Source of the DNA: Methanofollis sp.
Lineage (GTDB): Archaea; Halobacteriota; Methanomicrobia; Methanomicrobiales; Methanofollaceae
Direction: 5' to 3'
Length of the DNA: 42,602 bases
NCBI GenBank assembly: GCA_030156225.1
Contig: JASGMW010000004.1
Span: forward strand, 1 to 42,602
Of the stretch, positions 1 through 6,596 are shown in pieces. Numbering within the stretch: the first letter of the stretch is position 1; each line of letters begins with the position of its first letter. The notes under the pieces are model-generated. The model was not told the origin of the DNA. It ran no database searches and worked only from the letters and a program-made list of their open reading frames with translations. The position numbers and the translations under genes were made by a program.

Positions 1-221
1 ATCTGGATGCGCGAGTCGATGATGTCGCCCTGCAGGTGCGGGCAGATGGCCGGGTCCGCGACATAGATCGCCTGCACATGGTCGCCGCCGATGGTCTGCA
101 CCGGATCCCACAGGACGCTCGTCGTGGCGACCACGTTGAGAGCCGCCGCGGGTGCGATGCTGCACAGACAGAGAACGAAAAGTGCAATCAAAATCCCTTT
201 TATGTTACCGGATCTGAACAT
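1..221 (-). CDS. Metal ABC transporter substrate-binding protein, N-terminal part (cut by window edge)
   Basis: Only the first 73 codons are in the window; the gene starts at ATG 219-221 and runs off the left edge. Residues 1-27 form a signal peptide: a short basic start (MFRSGNIKG), a hydrophobic core rich in I, L, V and C, and an APAAA-type cleavage region. The mature part opens NVVATTSVLWDPVQTIGGD, the usual first strand of ZnuA/TroA-type cluster-9 binding proteins. By family it would capture Zn, Mn or Fe outside the membrane and pass it to the permease. It lies 76 bases downstream of the permease stop on the same strand, so it completes the transporter. The 76-base gap is AT-rich and could hold its own promoter. 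The metal cannot be told from this fragment. Confidence 0.85.
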   Translation of the reverse strand, partial: MFRSGNIKGILIALFVLCLCSIAPAAALNVVATTSVLWDPVQTIGGDHVQAIYVADPAICPHLQGDIIDSRIQ

Positions 222-297
222 GATCCGACTATTGTATTAAAAATGTAATAAGTTTTACGAAATAGTGTACTGTTCTTAAAAATGAGTACCATAACAG

Positions 298-1125
298 TCA
301 GGCCCCCTTCGGCACCCTCCGTTTCGGCGAGATCAGCACCGCGATCAGGAAGAGTCCGCTGAAGGCAACCGCCGTCAGGGGCCCTACCGGGAGGGAGTGC
401 TGGAGCCCGAACCATGCCCCGGCGACGCTGACGCTCCCGGCGATCAGGGGAGCCGACAGGAAGAGCCCGCGCACCGTGGTGCAGAACTGGTAGGCGATCG
501 CCGCCGGGGTGACGAGCCAGACATAGAGGAGGAGCCCGCCGATGATGTTGAGGGAGAGCGAGACCGAGATCGCGATCATGAAGAGGAGGGCGTAATAAAT
601 GGGTCTGACCCTGATCCCGGCGGCCTCGGCAATCTTCCGGTTGAAGATGATCGCGGTGATCTCCTTTGCGAAAATCGCCACGAACAGGATGGCGACGAAA
701 GAAATTCCTGCAAGCGCGTAAATCTCCTCGCGGTACAGGGAAACGACGTTGCCGAAGAGAAGGGCGCTCGCATTGACGGCCGTTCCCAGGTACTGCATGT
801 ACGAGACGAAAAAAATGGCGATAGCCATCATCATGCCGAAGAGGACGCCCAGGATGGTGTCGGTGGGCATCCTGGCTTTTTCAGAGAGCGGACCCAGGAT
901 GGCGGCGATGATCAGGCTCGCCAGGATCGCCGTCGCCGTGCCGCTGACGCCGAAGAATATCCCGACCGATGCGCCTGCAAATGCGGCATGGGTCATGGTG
1001 AACCCGATGGAAGAGATGCTCATCTGCGTGATGATCACACCGAGAACGCTGCAGGCGATCGATGCAAAGAGCATCGCCTCCACCGCATGGCAGATGATAT
1101 TGTTCGGGATGAGGAACTCAAGCAT
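298..1125 (-). CDS. Metal ABC transporter permease (ABC-3 family, ZnuB-like)
   Basis: This 275-aa protein is almost entirely hydrophobic, with about eight predicted membrane helices. It has the ABC-3 permease pattern: an early IGFTMTHAAFAGASVG segment, a central TDTILGVLFGMMMAIAI segment, and a C-terminal GGLLLYVWLVTPAAIAYQ stretch. It would form the membrane channel of a Zn/Mn/Fe importer. The length is normal for the family. The ATG at 1125 lies inside the end of the ATPase gene (stop at 1118), so the two are probably translationally coupled. The binding-protein gene follows on the same strand. The subunit class is secure from sequence; the transported metal is not. Confidence 0.92.
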   Translation of the reverse strand: MLEFLIPNNIICHAVEAMLFASIACSVLGVIITQMSISSIGFTMTHAAFAGASVGIFFGVSGTATAILASLIIAAILGPLSEKARMPTDTILGVLFGMMMAIAIFFVSYMQYLGTAVNASALLFGNVVSLYREEIYALAGISFVAILFVAIFAKEITAIIFNRKIAEAAGIRVRPIYYALLFMIAISVSLSLNIIGGLLLYVWLVTPAAIAYQFCTTVRGLFLSAPLIAGSVSVAGAWFGLQHSLPVGPLTAVAFSGLFLIAVLISPKRRVPKGA

Positions 1126-1858
1126 GGACAGACCCCGACAGGTTCCGGATCTTCTCCTCCACTTCGTCTCCCCGGCAACGGGCGTCGAGGCTGAGCATGC
1201 CGTCTTTCATGGCCAGGATCCGTACTTCACGGTCTGGAAGCGCGTCGAAGGCATGGGAGACCATGACCACGGTGCACCCCGCATCCGCGATGCCGGTGAG
1301 AATGTCGCAGACAAAGGAGCGGGTGAAGAGGTCGAGGTTCGAAAAAGGTTCGTCGAGGAGGAGAATTTCGGGTTTTTTTGCGAGGTTATGAGCGATGAGC
1401 ACCTTCTGCTGCTGGCCCCCGGATAATTTGCCGATCGATCGGTCGGCGAGGTCCTCGATGCCGAGCAGGCGCATCGCCTCTTCGGCCATGCGGTGATCCT
1501 CCTCGCCGGGCTGCCTGCCGTAGCCCAGGATGCCGTAACGCCCCATGATCACCACATTCCCGACGGTGAACGGGGCGAGGGGGTCGAAGGCGAAATTCTG
1601 GATCACGTACCCCACCTTCGTTCTCACCCCGGTGCCGCTGGCCGCGACGTCGAGACCGCAGACGGTCGCCCGCCCGTGGGTAATCGGGAGCATGCCATTG
1701 ATCGTTTCGAGCAGCGTCGTCTTTCCGGCACCGTTGGGGCCTCCTACGACGACAAACTCCCCTGCGGCTACGGAAAACGAGATCCCCCTGATCACCGGCA
1801 GGTCCGATCCCTCGTAGGCGGTGGAGACCCCGGCGAGATCGATGGTGCCCGGGGTCAT
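1118..1858 (-). CDS. Metal ABC transporter ATP-binding protein (ZnuC-like)
   Basis: This 246-aa ABC ATPase has all the expected motifs: Walker A GGPNGAGKTT near residue 38, the Q-loop in GYVIQNFAFDPL, signature LSGGQQQKV near 145, Walker B EILLLDEPFSNLD, and the H-loop in VVMVSHAFDALP. It powers uptake through the permease encoded just downstream and overlapping it. The start ATG at 1858 overlaps the stop of the upstream FmdE-like gene in an ATGA junction, so translation is coupled. The sequence fits the zinc/manganese branch of ABC importers; specificity is inferred only. Confidence 0.93.
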   Translation of the reverse strand: MTPGTIDLAGVSTAYEGSDLPVIRGISFSVAAGEFVVVGGPNGAGKTTLLETINGMLPITHGRATVCGLDVAASGTGVRTKVGYVIQNFAFDPLAPFTVGNVVIMGRYGILGYGRQPGEEDHRMAEEAMRLLGIEDLADRSIGKLSGGQQQKVLIAHNLAKKPEILLLDEPFSNLDLFTRSFVCDILTGIADAGCTVVMVSHAFDALPDREVRILAMKDGMLSLDARCRGDEVEEKIRNLSGSVHA

Positions 1859-2301
1859 GGTCGGCGCTCTACGGTGAAGAGATCGCCGTCCGTCAGGTAA
1901 TACAGTTTTTCCGCATATTCTTCGACGAGTCGTTCGTAATCGACCTCTGTCTCCCGGTCAGGCAGGGAGAAGGGGGCCGGAACGACCCTGACGGCCCTGC
2001 CGCCGCTCTCGAACTCGCAGTATATCTCGTCGCTCTGGATGAGTTCGATATTCCGTTTGCCGAGGGTGCACCCGCTCCCGAGCTGCACGCCGTCGGCCAG
2101 GCACGACTGCGGGGGAACGGCGCTGCAGAAGACCCGTGCGTTGAGAGAGAAGGGGTCGCTGCAGAACTGTTCCCGTGCAAACCTTCCGATACGGTAGCCC
2201 AGGACGATATACGGGCCGAGATGGCTGTGGAACGCGGCGAGGTCTTCGACCGTGAAGGTGCGGTCGAGGTTCAGATAGTGACATCCGGTATGACTGTTCA
2301 T
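1855..2301 (-). CDS. FmdE-family protein, first gene of the metal transporter operon
   Basis: This 148-aa protein matches the FmdE fold named after a gene of the formylmethanofuran dehydrogenase operon. It shows FHSHLGPYIVLGYRIG near residue 24 and SCLADGVQLGSGCTLGKRN near residues 70-90, followed by a GRAVRV strand. The family's HGHLCP motif is HSHLGP here, so the first cysteine is missing, while the two later cysteines remain. There is no C-terminal zinc-ribbon extension. I chose ATG 2301 over an upstream TTG at 2310 because a TATA box is centred about 26 bases before it, which predicts a leaderless mRNA. It overlaps the transporter ATPase by four bases. A role in metal handling is inferred from this context, not demonstrated. 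Confidence 0.82.
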   Translation of the reverse strand: MNSHTGCHYLNLDRTFTVEDLAAFHSHLGPYIVLGYRIGRFAREQFCSDPFSLNARVFCSAVPPQSCLADGVQLGSGCTLGKRNIELIQSDEIYCEFESGGRAVRVVPAPFSLPDRETEVDYERLVEEYAEKLYYLTDGDLFTVERRP

Positions 2302-2317
2302 ATAGAACAATCGGCAG

Positions 2318-2336
2318 TGATGCTATAAAAATTTTC
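2318..2336 (-). promoter_or_regulatory. Archaeal promoter of the FmdE-like/metal transporter operon
   Basis: On the minus strand the sequence GAAAATTTTTATAGC gives a TATA box (2324-2330 on the plus strand: tataaaa) with a purine-rich BRE-like GAAAA before it. Its centre is about 26 bases upstream of ATG 2301, the spacing expected for transcription starting at or next to the start codon. Confidence 0.6.
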
Positions 2337-2371
2337 AATATTGTGATCAGATATGTGAAATGTCCATAAGT

Positions 2372-2629
2372 TTAAGATGCATCCCGCGTTCTGTTCAGGG
2401 CGTCGCGTGCCCGCTCCAGCGCCGCGGCGACGACGTCGTCAGGTACGTCCGCATCTTCCCGGGAGAGGAGGCGCGCCCACCCGGCCCCGGCGATCAGGAG
2501 TCCGATCGGTTCTACCCTGAGGAAAAATCCTCCTTCCCCGGCGACGGACTGCGCCCTGACGATCGGGACGATCGCCCGTCCGGCTGCGACCCTGGCATCG
2601 CCCGCTTTTATGACCGTCTCCTCCCTCAT
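2372..2629 (-). CDS. Hypothetical protein downstream of DUF2953 gene
   Basis: This is an 85-aa soluble protein that I do not recognise. The first part alternates hydrophobic and charged residues (VIKAGDARVAAGRAIVPIVR, then GFFLRVEPIGLLIAG) as in a small beta barrel or barrel-sandwich. The last 25 residues (DVPDDVVAAALERARDAL) form a probable amphipathic helix. The ATG at 2629 overlaps the DUF2953 stop by an ATGA junction, so it is the third cistron of the GerW-like/DUF2953 unit and probably acts with them. The central part echoes the GerW-like protein of this operon (a VVFSIASFGFGFG-type strand), but the similarity is too weak to assign. Confidence 0.65.
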   Translation of the reverse strand: MREETVIKAGDARVAAGRAIVPIVRAQSVAGEGGFFLRVEPIGLLIAGAGWARLLSREDADVPDDVVAAALERARDALNRTRDAS

Positions 2630-3273
2630 TCCTCACCCCTGATCATCGGCCAGACGGTGGTGCGGACCGGCGGCGAGAGCAGGAAGATTGCCGCCATGAT
2701 CAGGACGGTCAGCGGACGGTCGATCCATACCACCCCTTCGCCCTCCCCGGCGAACTCGCCGCCGTCGAAGAGGGGGTCCATGGCGATCCTGCACTGAGTC
2801 GCATACAGGACGCCGTTCACCGCCTGAACGATCCCGTATGCTATCCCGGTGTCCACAGGATCATCCAGTCCGGCCCGAAACCAGATCTGTCCACAGCCGA
2901 TCCGGCACCGCGCGACGAAATATTCCAGCAGGTCGATAAAGCCGGGCAGGACGGCCCGTACGGCAGCGAGCAACTTTCCGGCTCCGGGACCGGCGGCCTT
3001 CGCCGTCTTCTCCCCGGTCGTTCCCTCATCCCCACCTCCGACGGGCATGGAGAACAGGACGGTCCTGCCGAGAGCCGCCTCTGCACGGAGCGTCCCTTCC
3101 CACATCAACCTGAACGACGCGGCCGCCCAGCGGAAGGCGCAAAACCCCCGCCCCGCTCCTGCCCCGTACGACCCTGAAAACCGGATCTCGAACGGGATGA
3201 GAAGCAGGGCGTACAGAGACACCGCTAGGAGGGCGAGGAAAAAAAGGAGTACCGGGAGGTCGCCGCCGCCCAT
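2626..3273 (-). CDS. DUF2953 membrane protein (YtfI-like)
   Basis: This 215-aa protein starts with a hydrophobic helix (about residues 7-27, LPVLLFFLALLAVSLYALLL) and a strand IPFEIRFSG. It then has an amphipathic middle with a basic or flexible linker around residue 85, a paired segment DTGIAYGIVQAVNG, and a final hydrophobic helix near 187-205. This is the layout of DUF2953 proteins, of which Bacillus YtfI is the known example. It lies 9 bases after the GerW-like gene, reproducing the bacterial ytfI-ytfJ pairing. By inference it anchors the GerW-like partner at the membrane. Its biochemical activity is unknown. Confidence 0.75.
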   Translation of the reverse strand: MGGGDLPVLLFFLALLAVSLYALLLIPFEIRFSGSYGAGAGRGFCAFRWAAASFRLMWEGTLRAEAALGRTVLFSMPVGGGDEGTTGEKTAKAAGPGAGKLLAAVRAVLPGFIDLLEYFVARCRIGCGQIWFRAGLDDPVDTGIAYGIVQAVNGVLYATQCRIAMDPLFDGGEFAGEGEGVVWIDRPLTVLIMAAIFLLSPPVRTTVWPMIRGEE

Positions 3274-3282
3274 GGTCCAGGA

Positions 3283-3705
3283 TCACTCTTCGGTTTCTTT
3301 CGGCGTTTTTTCTCTCCCTCCGGTGCAGCTCTTTTTCATTTCAAGCACTTTGCCGCCCACCCGTTCTATGACGGCCGGCAGGGTCTCCCCGGCGGTCTCG
3401 ATAATTTCGGAGAGTCGCCCTTTTTTGGTCAGGGAATAGATCTGCACGCCTTGCGGCCCCTTGACGTCCTTGTGGACGACAAGGAGGGCGACCGGTGTGA
3501 CACCGCCGCCTGCCCCGCCCCCTTCACCACCTTTTCCGTCCGCGTTTCTGTTTCCGGCACCGAAGCCGAAGCCGAAGCTCGCGATCGAAAAGACCACCTT
3601 GTCCCCGAGGTCCAGGGGTTCACCGATGATCGCGTTCGCGCTGATGAAATTCTTGAGTTCCTCCGCCGTTGCCCTGATCATCTCGTCGCCTGACATGTGG
3701 TTCAC
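3283..3705 (-). CDS. GerW/YtfJ-family protein
   Basis: This 140-aa protein has the Spore_YtfJ domain: the ELKNFISANAIIGEPLDLGD opening, KVVFSIASFGFGFGAG, a glycine-rich loop (GGEGGGAGGGVTPVA), then ALLVVHKD. It ends with the short helix TLPAVIERV and a charged tail. In Bacillus the relative GerW takes part in spore germination, but archaea do not sporulate, so the role here must differ. The start is GTG 3705, chosen because a TATA box is centred about 27 bases upstream; an ATG at 3696 is the alternative. It is first in an operon with the DUF2953 and 85-aa genes. Confidence 0.8.
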   Translation of the reverse strand: MNHMSGDEMIRATAEELKNFISANAIIGEPLDLGDKVVFSIASFGFGFGAGNRNADGKGGEGGGAGGGVTPVALLVVHKDVKGPQGVQIYSLTKKGRLSEIIETAGETLPAVIERVGGKVLEMKKSCTGGREKTPKETEE

Positions 3706-3727
3706 CAGTATGCCTGATCGTCTCGGG

Positions 3728-3741
3728 CCTATAAATAAGTG
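3728..3741 (-). promoter_or_regulatory. TATA box of the GerW-like operon
   Basis: The minus strand reads CTTATTTATAGG here (plus strand tataaata at 3730-3737). Its centre is about 27 bases before GTG 3705, consistent with leaderless transcription of the GerW-like gene. Confidence 0.6.
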
Positions 3742-3882
3742 GTGCCGTTTCGGTACGTTTTTCTGATCTGGCGTTATTCGGTCTCTTTCAGTCTGGAAAC
3801 GACGGGGATCGATCCGGTCCGGGCGGTGTTCACGAAAAAAAGAGTGAGACTGCCAGAAAGACGTCGTTCGGCGTTTTCGGGG

Positions 3883-4221
3883 TCAGAGCAGCCGCGTCGA
3901 TTCGGTCGGCCGCGGCACCTTGATTACGAGCACCCTGAACAGAACATCGCTCTCGTTCGTCCACCGGTGCGGAATGCGGGCCGGGCTCTCGACGAGGGTG
4001 TCGGGCCCGCACTCCTGCCGCTCGCCGCCGATCTCGACGACGCCGCAGCCTTCGAGAACATAGAAGGCGACGTCCACCGGGGTGGCGTGCAACTTGAGCG
4101 CTTCGCCGGGCCGGAGCGTGATGTGCACGATCACGGCGTCCTTCGTATCGTAGAGTTTTCTGGCGTCCACGCCGTGCGGGTTCTTCTCCGTCGGGACTGC
4201 GCCGACAGACCGTACGTCCAT
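3883..4221 (-). CDS. Small cupin-domain protein
   Basis: This 112-aa single-domain cupin has the motif 1 region LKLHATPVDVAFYVLEGCG (about residues 46-64) and the motif 2 region LVESPARIPHRWTNES (about 79-94). Metal-ligand candidates are the histidine in KLHA, the glutamate in VLEG and the histidine in PHRW. Such proteins bind a metal and a small ligand, or act as isomerases or sensors; the substrate is unknown. The open frame extends upstream to 4467 but that part is a degraded regulator gene. ATG 4221 is supported by an AGGGGTG ribosome binding site 8-9 bases before it and a TATA box (GATATATACG, 4261-4271). Confidence 0.8.
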   Translation of the reverse strand: MDVRSVGAVPTEKNPHGVDARKLYDTKDAVIVHITLRPGEALKLHATPVDVAFYVLEGCGVVEIGGERQECGPDTLVESPARIPHRWTNESDVLFRVLVIKVPRPTESTRLL

Positions 4222-4260
4222 TTCTTCTTCACCCCTGCCGATCTCCTCTCTTGCGCGTAC

Positions 4261-4271
4261 GCGTATATATC
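4261..4271 (-). promoter_or_regulatory. TATA box of the cupin gene
   Basis: The minus strand reads GATATATACGC. Transcription would start near 4240, giving a leader of about 20 bases that contains the AGGGGTG ribosome binding site. Confidence 0.5.
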
Positions 4272-4312
4272 TTCTGGCCCCTGATCGTCGTCGGCCTCCC
4301 GGCTTCCGGCGA

Positions 4313-4536
4313 TCATTCTCCCGACGAACCGGGTTCGGCCGGCCGATAACGCAGGGGCGAGCCCTGCCGCACCTCGACAAAACCCTTCCGCGCGGGCGCG
4401 GGACGCCGCTTGCGACGTGAATTTCGCAGGGCGTTTCCCTCTCCGATCCGACGAGGGCGGCGTACACCTTCGCTTCGTACTCTTTTATGCCGGGGGCGAC
4501 GAGGTCGCGGACGATGTCATCCCTATCGGAGACGAC
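4313..4536 (-). pseudogene. Remnant of a TrmB-family transcriptional regulator (HTH domain)
   Basis: Two minus-strand frames join into a TrmB-type winged helix. The first gives VSDRDDIVRDLV, then KEYEAKVYAALVG and CEIHVASGVPR. After a frame change at about 4390-4400 the other gives KGFVEVRQGSPLRYRPAEP before a stop at 4313-4315. Intact TrmB proteins read EYEAKVYxAL, SGVPRxRVYDVL, then KGFVEVxxGxPxRYR, so about a dozen residues of the recognition-helix region are missing. The break sits in a CCGCGC direct repeat, which suggests a slippage deletion. No start codon is in frame, and the roughly 200-residue sensor domain is gone. It is a dead gene next to the cupin gene, and may once have regulated it. 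Confidence 0.7.
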
Positions 4537-4802
4537 GGGTTTATGTGATCCGACCGTGAGGGTGATGCCGGCGGGATACAGGACATGCCGGCATTCCCGT
4601 CCGGGGTGGACGGCAGATACACGGACATCAGATCACGAATCGGGAAAAAAGGCATACAGCGTCCGGGATCGCTGCGAAGCGCGGGACGCCGGCACCGATC
4701 CAGGCCGATTACTTTCAGTCGATGAGAGAGGCCGAGAGATTTTTGACGACTTCAAAGCAGATGACCTGAAAGATCATTCGACAGATAAACGATCTGATTA
4801 GA
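4537..4802. other. Gene-poor region with no supported feature
   Basis: I found no credible coding frame, RNA gene or repeat here. The open frames on either strand have no ribosome binding site and no family-like sequence. A minus-strand CACATAAAC at about 4539-4547 could be a leftover promoter of the degraded TrmB gene. Confidence 0.5.
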
Positions 4803-4812
4803 AATTATACAT
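4803..4812 (+). promoter_or_regulatory. TATA box upstream of the hairpin leader
   Basis: AATTATACAT, centred near 4808, predicts transcription from about 4834, just before the first hairpin. It is the best TATA candidate for the secreted-peptide/UPF0228-like operon, or for a separate small RNA. Confidence 0.5.
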
Positions 4813-4826
4813 CTAATGATATCAAA

Positions 4827-4901
4827 TATGGGAAGTGGATACACCAGTATGTGTCCCATAGAAGTCTGGGTTATGGACTCCACCCTCCCCAGACTCCTAT
4901 G
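4827..4901 (+). ncRNA. Two abutting stem-loops: candidate structured leader or small RNA
   Basis: Hairpin 1 pairs GGATACA (4837-4843) with TGTGTCC (4850-4856), 6 of 7 matching, with a 6-base loop. Hairpin 2 follows with no gap: CATAGAAGTCTGGG (4857-4870) pairs with CCCAGACTCCTATG (4888-4901), 13 of 14 matching, with a 17-base loop. An alternative stem TATGGG (4827-4832)/CCCATA (4855-4860) would compete with both. The predicted transcription start (about 4834) sits at the left foot. The first downstream start codon is at 4990. No T-tract follows, so it is more likely a structured leader or a stable small RNA than a terminator. It matches no family I can name. Confidence 0.5.
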
Positions 4902-4989
4902 CAGCCCGAATGCATGATGATGTATGAGGTTCGTCCATGTAAAACCTTACGCCATGCCTGAGGAAACCATCCGAAAGGAGTTGCCAAAC

Positions 4990-5136
4990 ATGGAACGACC
5001 AAGACGATTGTATTCATTCACTTTGTTCATCAGTTTGCTACTGATGTGCATGGTGATTGCACCCGTGAGTGCGGAGGGACTTGATCTGGAACAGAACGAA
5101 TCCCTTGATATACCATTCTCGCAGGGGAGGAAATGA
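4990..5136 (+). CDS. 48-aa secreted peptide
   Basis: ATG 4990 is preceded by a GGAG ribosome binding site 9 bases away. Residues 1-28 are a clear signal peptide: basic MERPRRLY, a hydrophobic core FTLFISLLLMCMVIA, then a PVSA cleavage site. That leaves a 20-residue acidic mature peptide beginning EGLDLEQNE. The stop is one base before the ATG of the next gene, and its last codons contain that gene's GGGGAGG ribosome binding site, so translation of the two is probably coupled. The function is unknown. It could be an exported peptide, or a leader whose translation controls the membrane protein downstream. An in-frame upstream start at 4924 exists but lacks a ribosome binding site. Confidence 0.6.
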   Translation: MERPRRLYSFTLFISLLLMCMVIAPVSAEGLDLEQNESLDIPFSQGRK

Positions 5137-5137
5137 T

Positions 5138-6493
5138 ATGATCAACCTGAAACACGCCGCTATTCTGGTCGCCTCTCTTGTCGTCCTTGTTTTCGTTTTC
5201 GGAGTGTTCTTTGTAGATCGCACAACGCCCGAAGCATCACTGGATCGGTACGCCGTCCCTGAGAGTACGGCCTACGATCATGCGGTCGCAGCCCTCATCG
5301 AATTCATCGTTGCAGGGCCGGGGAGTACCGAGGGAGAGATGTGGCGAAATGCGACGGTCGGCACCGAACCTGTTCTCTTCTACGACCTCTACGACCGGCC
5401 TTATGTGTATCATTTCCCGATCAAAAGCGACGGGACAGATATCGGAGGGATCAAGGTCGCGGCCAGAAAGGTTCTCGGCGGCTCCATAATGGCATACGAA
5501 ACGACGTCCCTCATGCCGTTCTATGCCGCACTCTCAGAAAAAATCCCTGATGCGATCGACATCGCAGAGGACAGATATCCTGGATCTGTCGTTGAGTCTT
5601 CAGCCCTCTGCACGGCTTCCTCAGTCACCGGGGTTCTTGTGACGATCACGACCAAAGAAGGTGTGGAAAAAGTGCTCTTCATCGATCCTGAAAAAAGATC
5701 GGTGGTGAGTGAAAGAGAAACGAAGGACGACAACATGTCTGTGGTCGATCACTTCGGCAATGTCCTCTCCGAAGAAGAGGTTGCAACGAGGATCGCCGCG
5801 TGGGAGAGGATGGATCAGTATTATTCAGGGATCCTCGAGTTTGCGGAAAGGCAGAGGATCGATACGCGCCGACCGCTCTCGGACGAGGACTTCTCACGCT
5901 ATGCCGATTATTTTGAGAACACCGCATCATTGCCTGTGATCTCCATGCCACCGGAGACACCGGGATCAGAAAAAACCGGGAGGGACCCTGAACTGGAGGA
6001 GTGGCAGCGCAATGCAGACTGGGATACCGTCGTTGCGTTTGATGCCGGCACCTCCGACGAAGAGGCCAGGGCTGTCATTGAAAAATATTTCCCGGACAAT
6101 GTTTCAATACAGCTACGGACGAAGCCGAGATTTTTCTGGATCTATCTCAACGCTACGGAAGAGCGGTTCAACGCATACAAAAGAGAGATGGAAAGGTATC
6201 CCGGCGTGCACGTATATGATGACAGAGAGGCGGATTTCCTTGAGATCATCGAAAATCCAAAAACAAGAGGAGACGACATTCTCTGGGCAATCGACATCTG
6301 CCCGGACTCATCTGAAGTTGATAAAAGAGACGTCTTCGACCGGTTTGTAGAAGACGGCATCCCGCTGAATGCGATGAAGATCGTCGAGATACAGGGATGC
6401 TCCCTGGATAAAGAGGAGAAAGAAAAGGCGGCCGTGCAGTTGAACGGAGACGAGCGTGTCCTCTTTGTCATGAAAGAGTTCCTCTTTGAATGA
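5138..6493 (+). CDS. Membrane-anchored extracellular protein with UPF0228-like C-terminal half
   Basis: This 451-aa protein begins at ATG 5138 after GGGGAGG. One N-terminal membrane helix (about residues 6-26, AAILVASLVVLVFVFGVFF) precedes a wholly soluble, probably extracytoplasmic body. Residues 30-190 contain a domain with LFYDLYDRPYVYHFPIKSDG and GGIKVAARKVLGGS, resembling propeptide or PepSY-like domains of methanogen surface proteins (weak). The last 150 residues alternate short strands and helices (VVAFDAGTSDEEARAVIEKY, then LNATEERFNAYKREME, then ERVLFVMKEFLFE) and resemble UPF0228, a family known mainly from Methanosarcina. Function unknown. Codon choice is visibly less GC-biased than in its neighbours, which may mean transfer or faster evolution. 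Confidence 0.75.
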   Translation: MINLKHAAILVASLVVLVFVFGVFFVDRTTPEASLDRYAVPESTAYDHAVAALIEFIVAGPGSTEGEMWRNATVGTEPVLFYDLYDRPYVYHFPIKSDGTDIGGIKVAARKVLGGSIMAYETTSLMPFYAALSEKIPDAIDIAEDRYPGSVVESSALCTASSVTGVLVTITTKEGVEKVLFIDPEKRSVVSERETKDDNMSVVDHFGNVLSEEEVATRIAAWERMDQYYSGILEFAERQRIDTRRPLSDEDFSRYADYFENTASLPVISMPPETPGSEKTGRDPELEEWQRNADWDTVVAFDAGTSDEEARAVIEKYFPDNVSIQLRTKPRFFWIYLNATEERFNAYKREMERYPGVHVYDDREADFLEIIENPKTRGDDILWAIDICPDSSEVDKRDVFDRFVEDGIPLNAMKIVEIQGCSLDKEEKEKAAVQLNGDERVLFVMKEFLFE

Positions 6494-6505
6494 GGGTCGT
6501 CTTGA

Positions 6506-6515
6506 TATTTTTTTG
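6506..6515 (+). terminator. T-tract terminator after the UPF0228-like gene
   Basis: A run of seven T (6508-6514) lies 15 bases after the stop at 6493, as in intrinsic archaeal termination. GATATTTTTT could also serve as a weak TATA element for the S24e-like gene. Confidence 0.5.
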
Positions 6516-6596
6516 TAAGCGCCCGGTCCCGCACCGTCGTTCCCGTTCTGCATTCCCTCCCCAACGCTCTTCATCTCTCCCGGCGTAGAGGGGAGC

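Noticed and set aside
222-297. Possible metal-responsive operator (GTACT/AGTAC arms) between permease and binding-protein genes
   Set aside because: The arms are only five bases in an AT-rich gap, and no known metal regulator site matches well enough.
397-1194. Long plus-strand open frames opposite the metal transporter genes
   Set aside because: They are antisense to well-recognised ABC permease and ATPase genes, rich in Arg, Asp, Gly and Pro as expected from GC-rich shadow frames, and show no family-like sequence or ribosome binding site.
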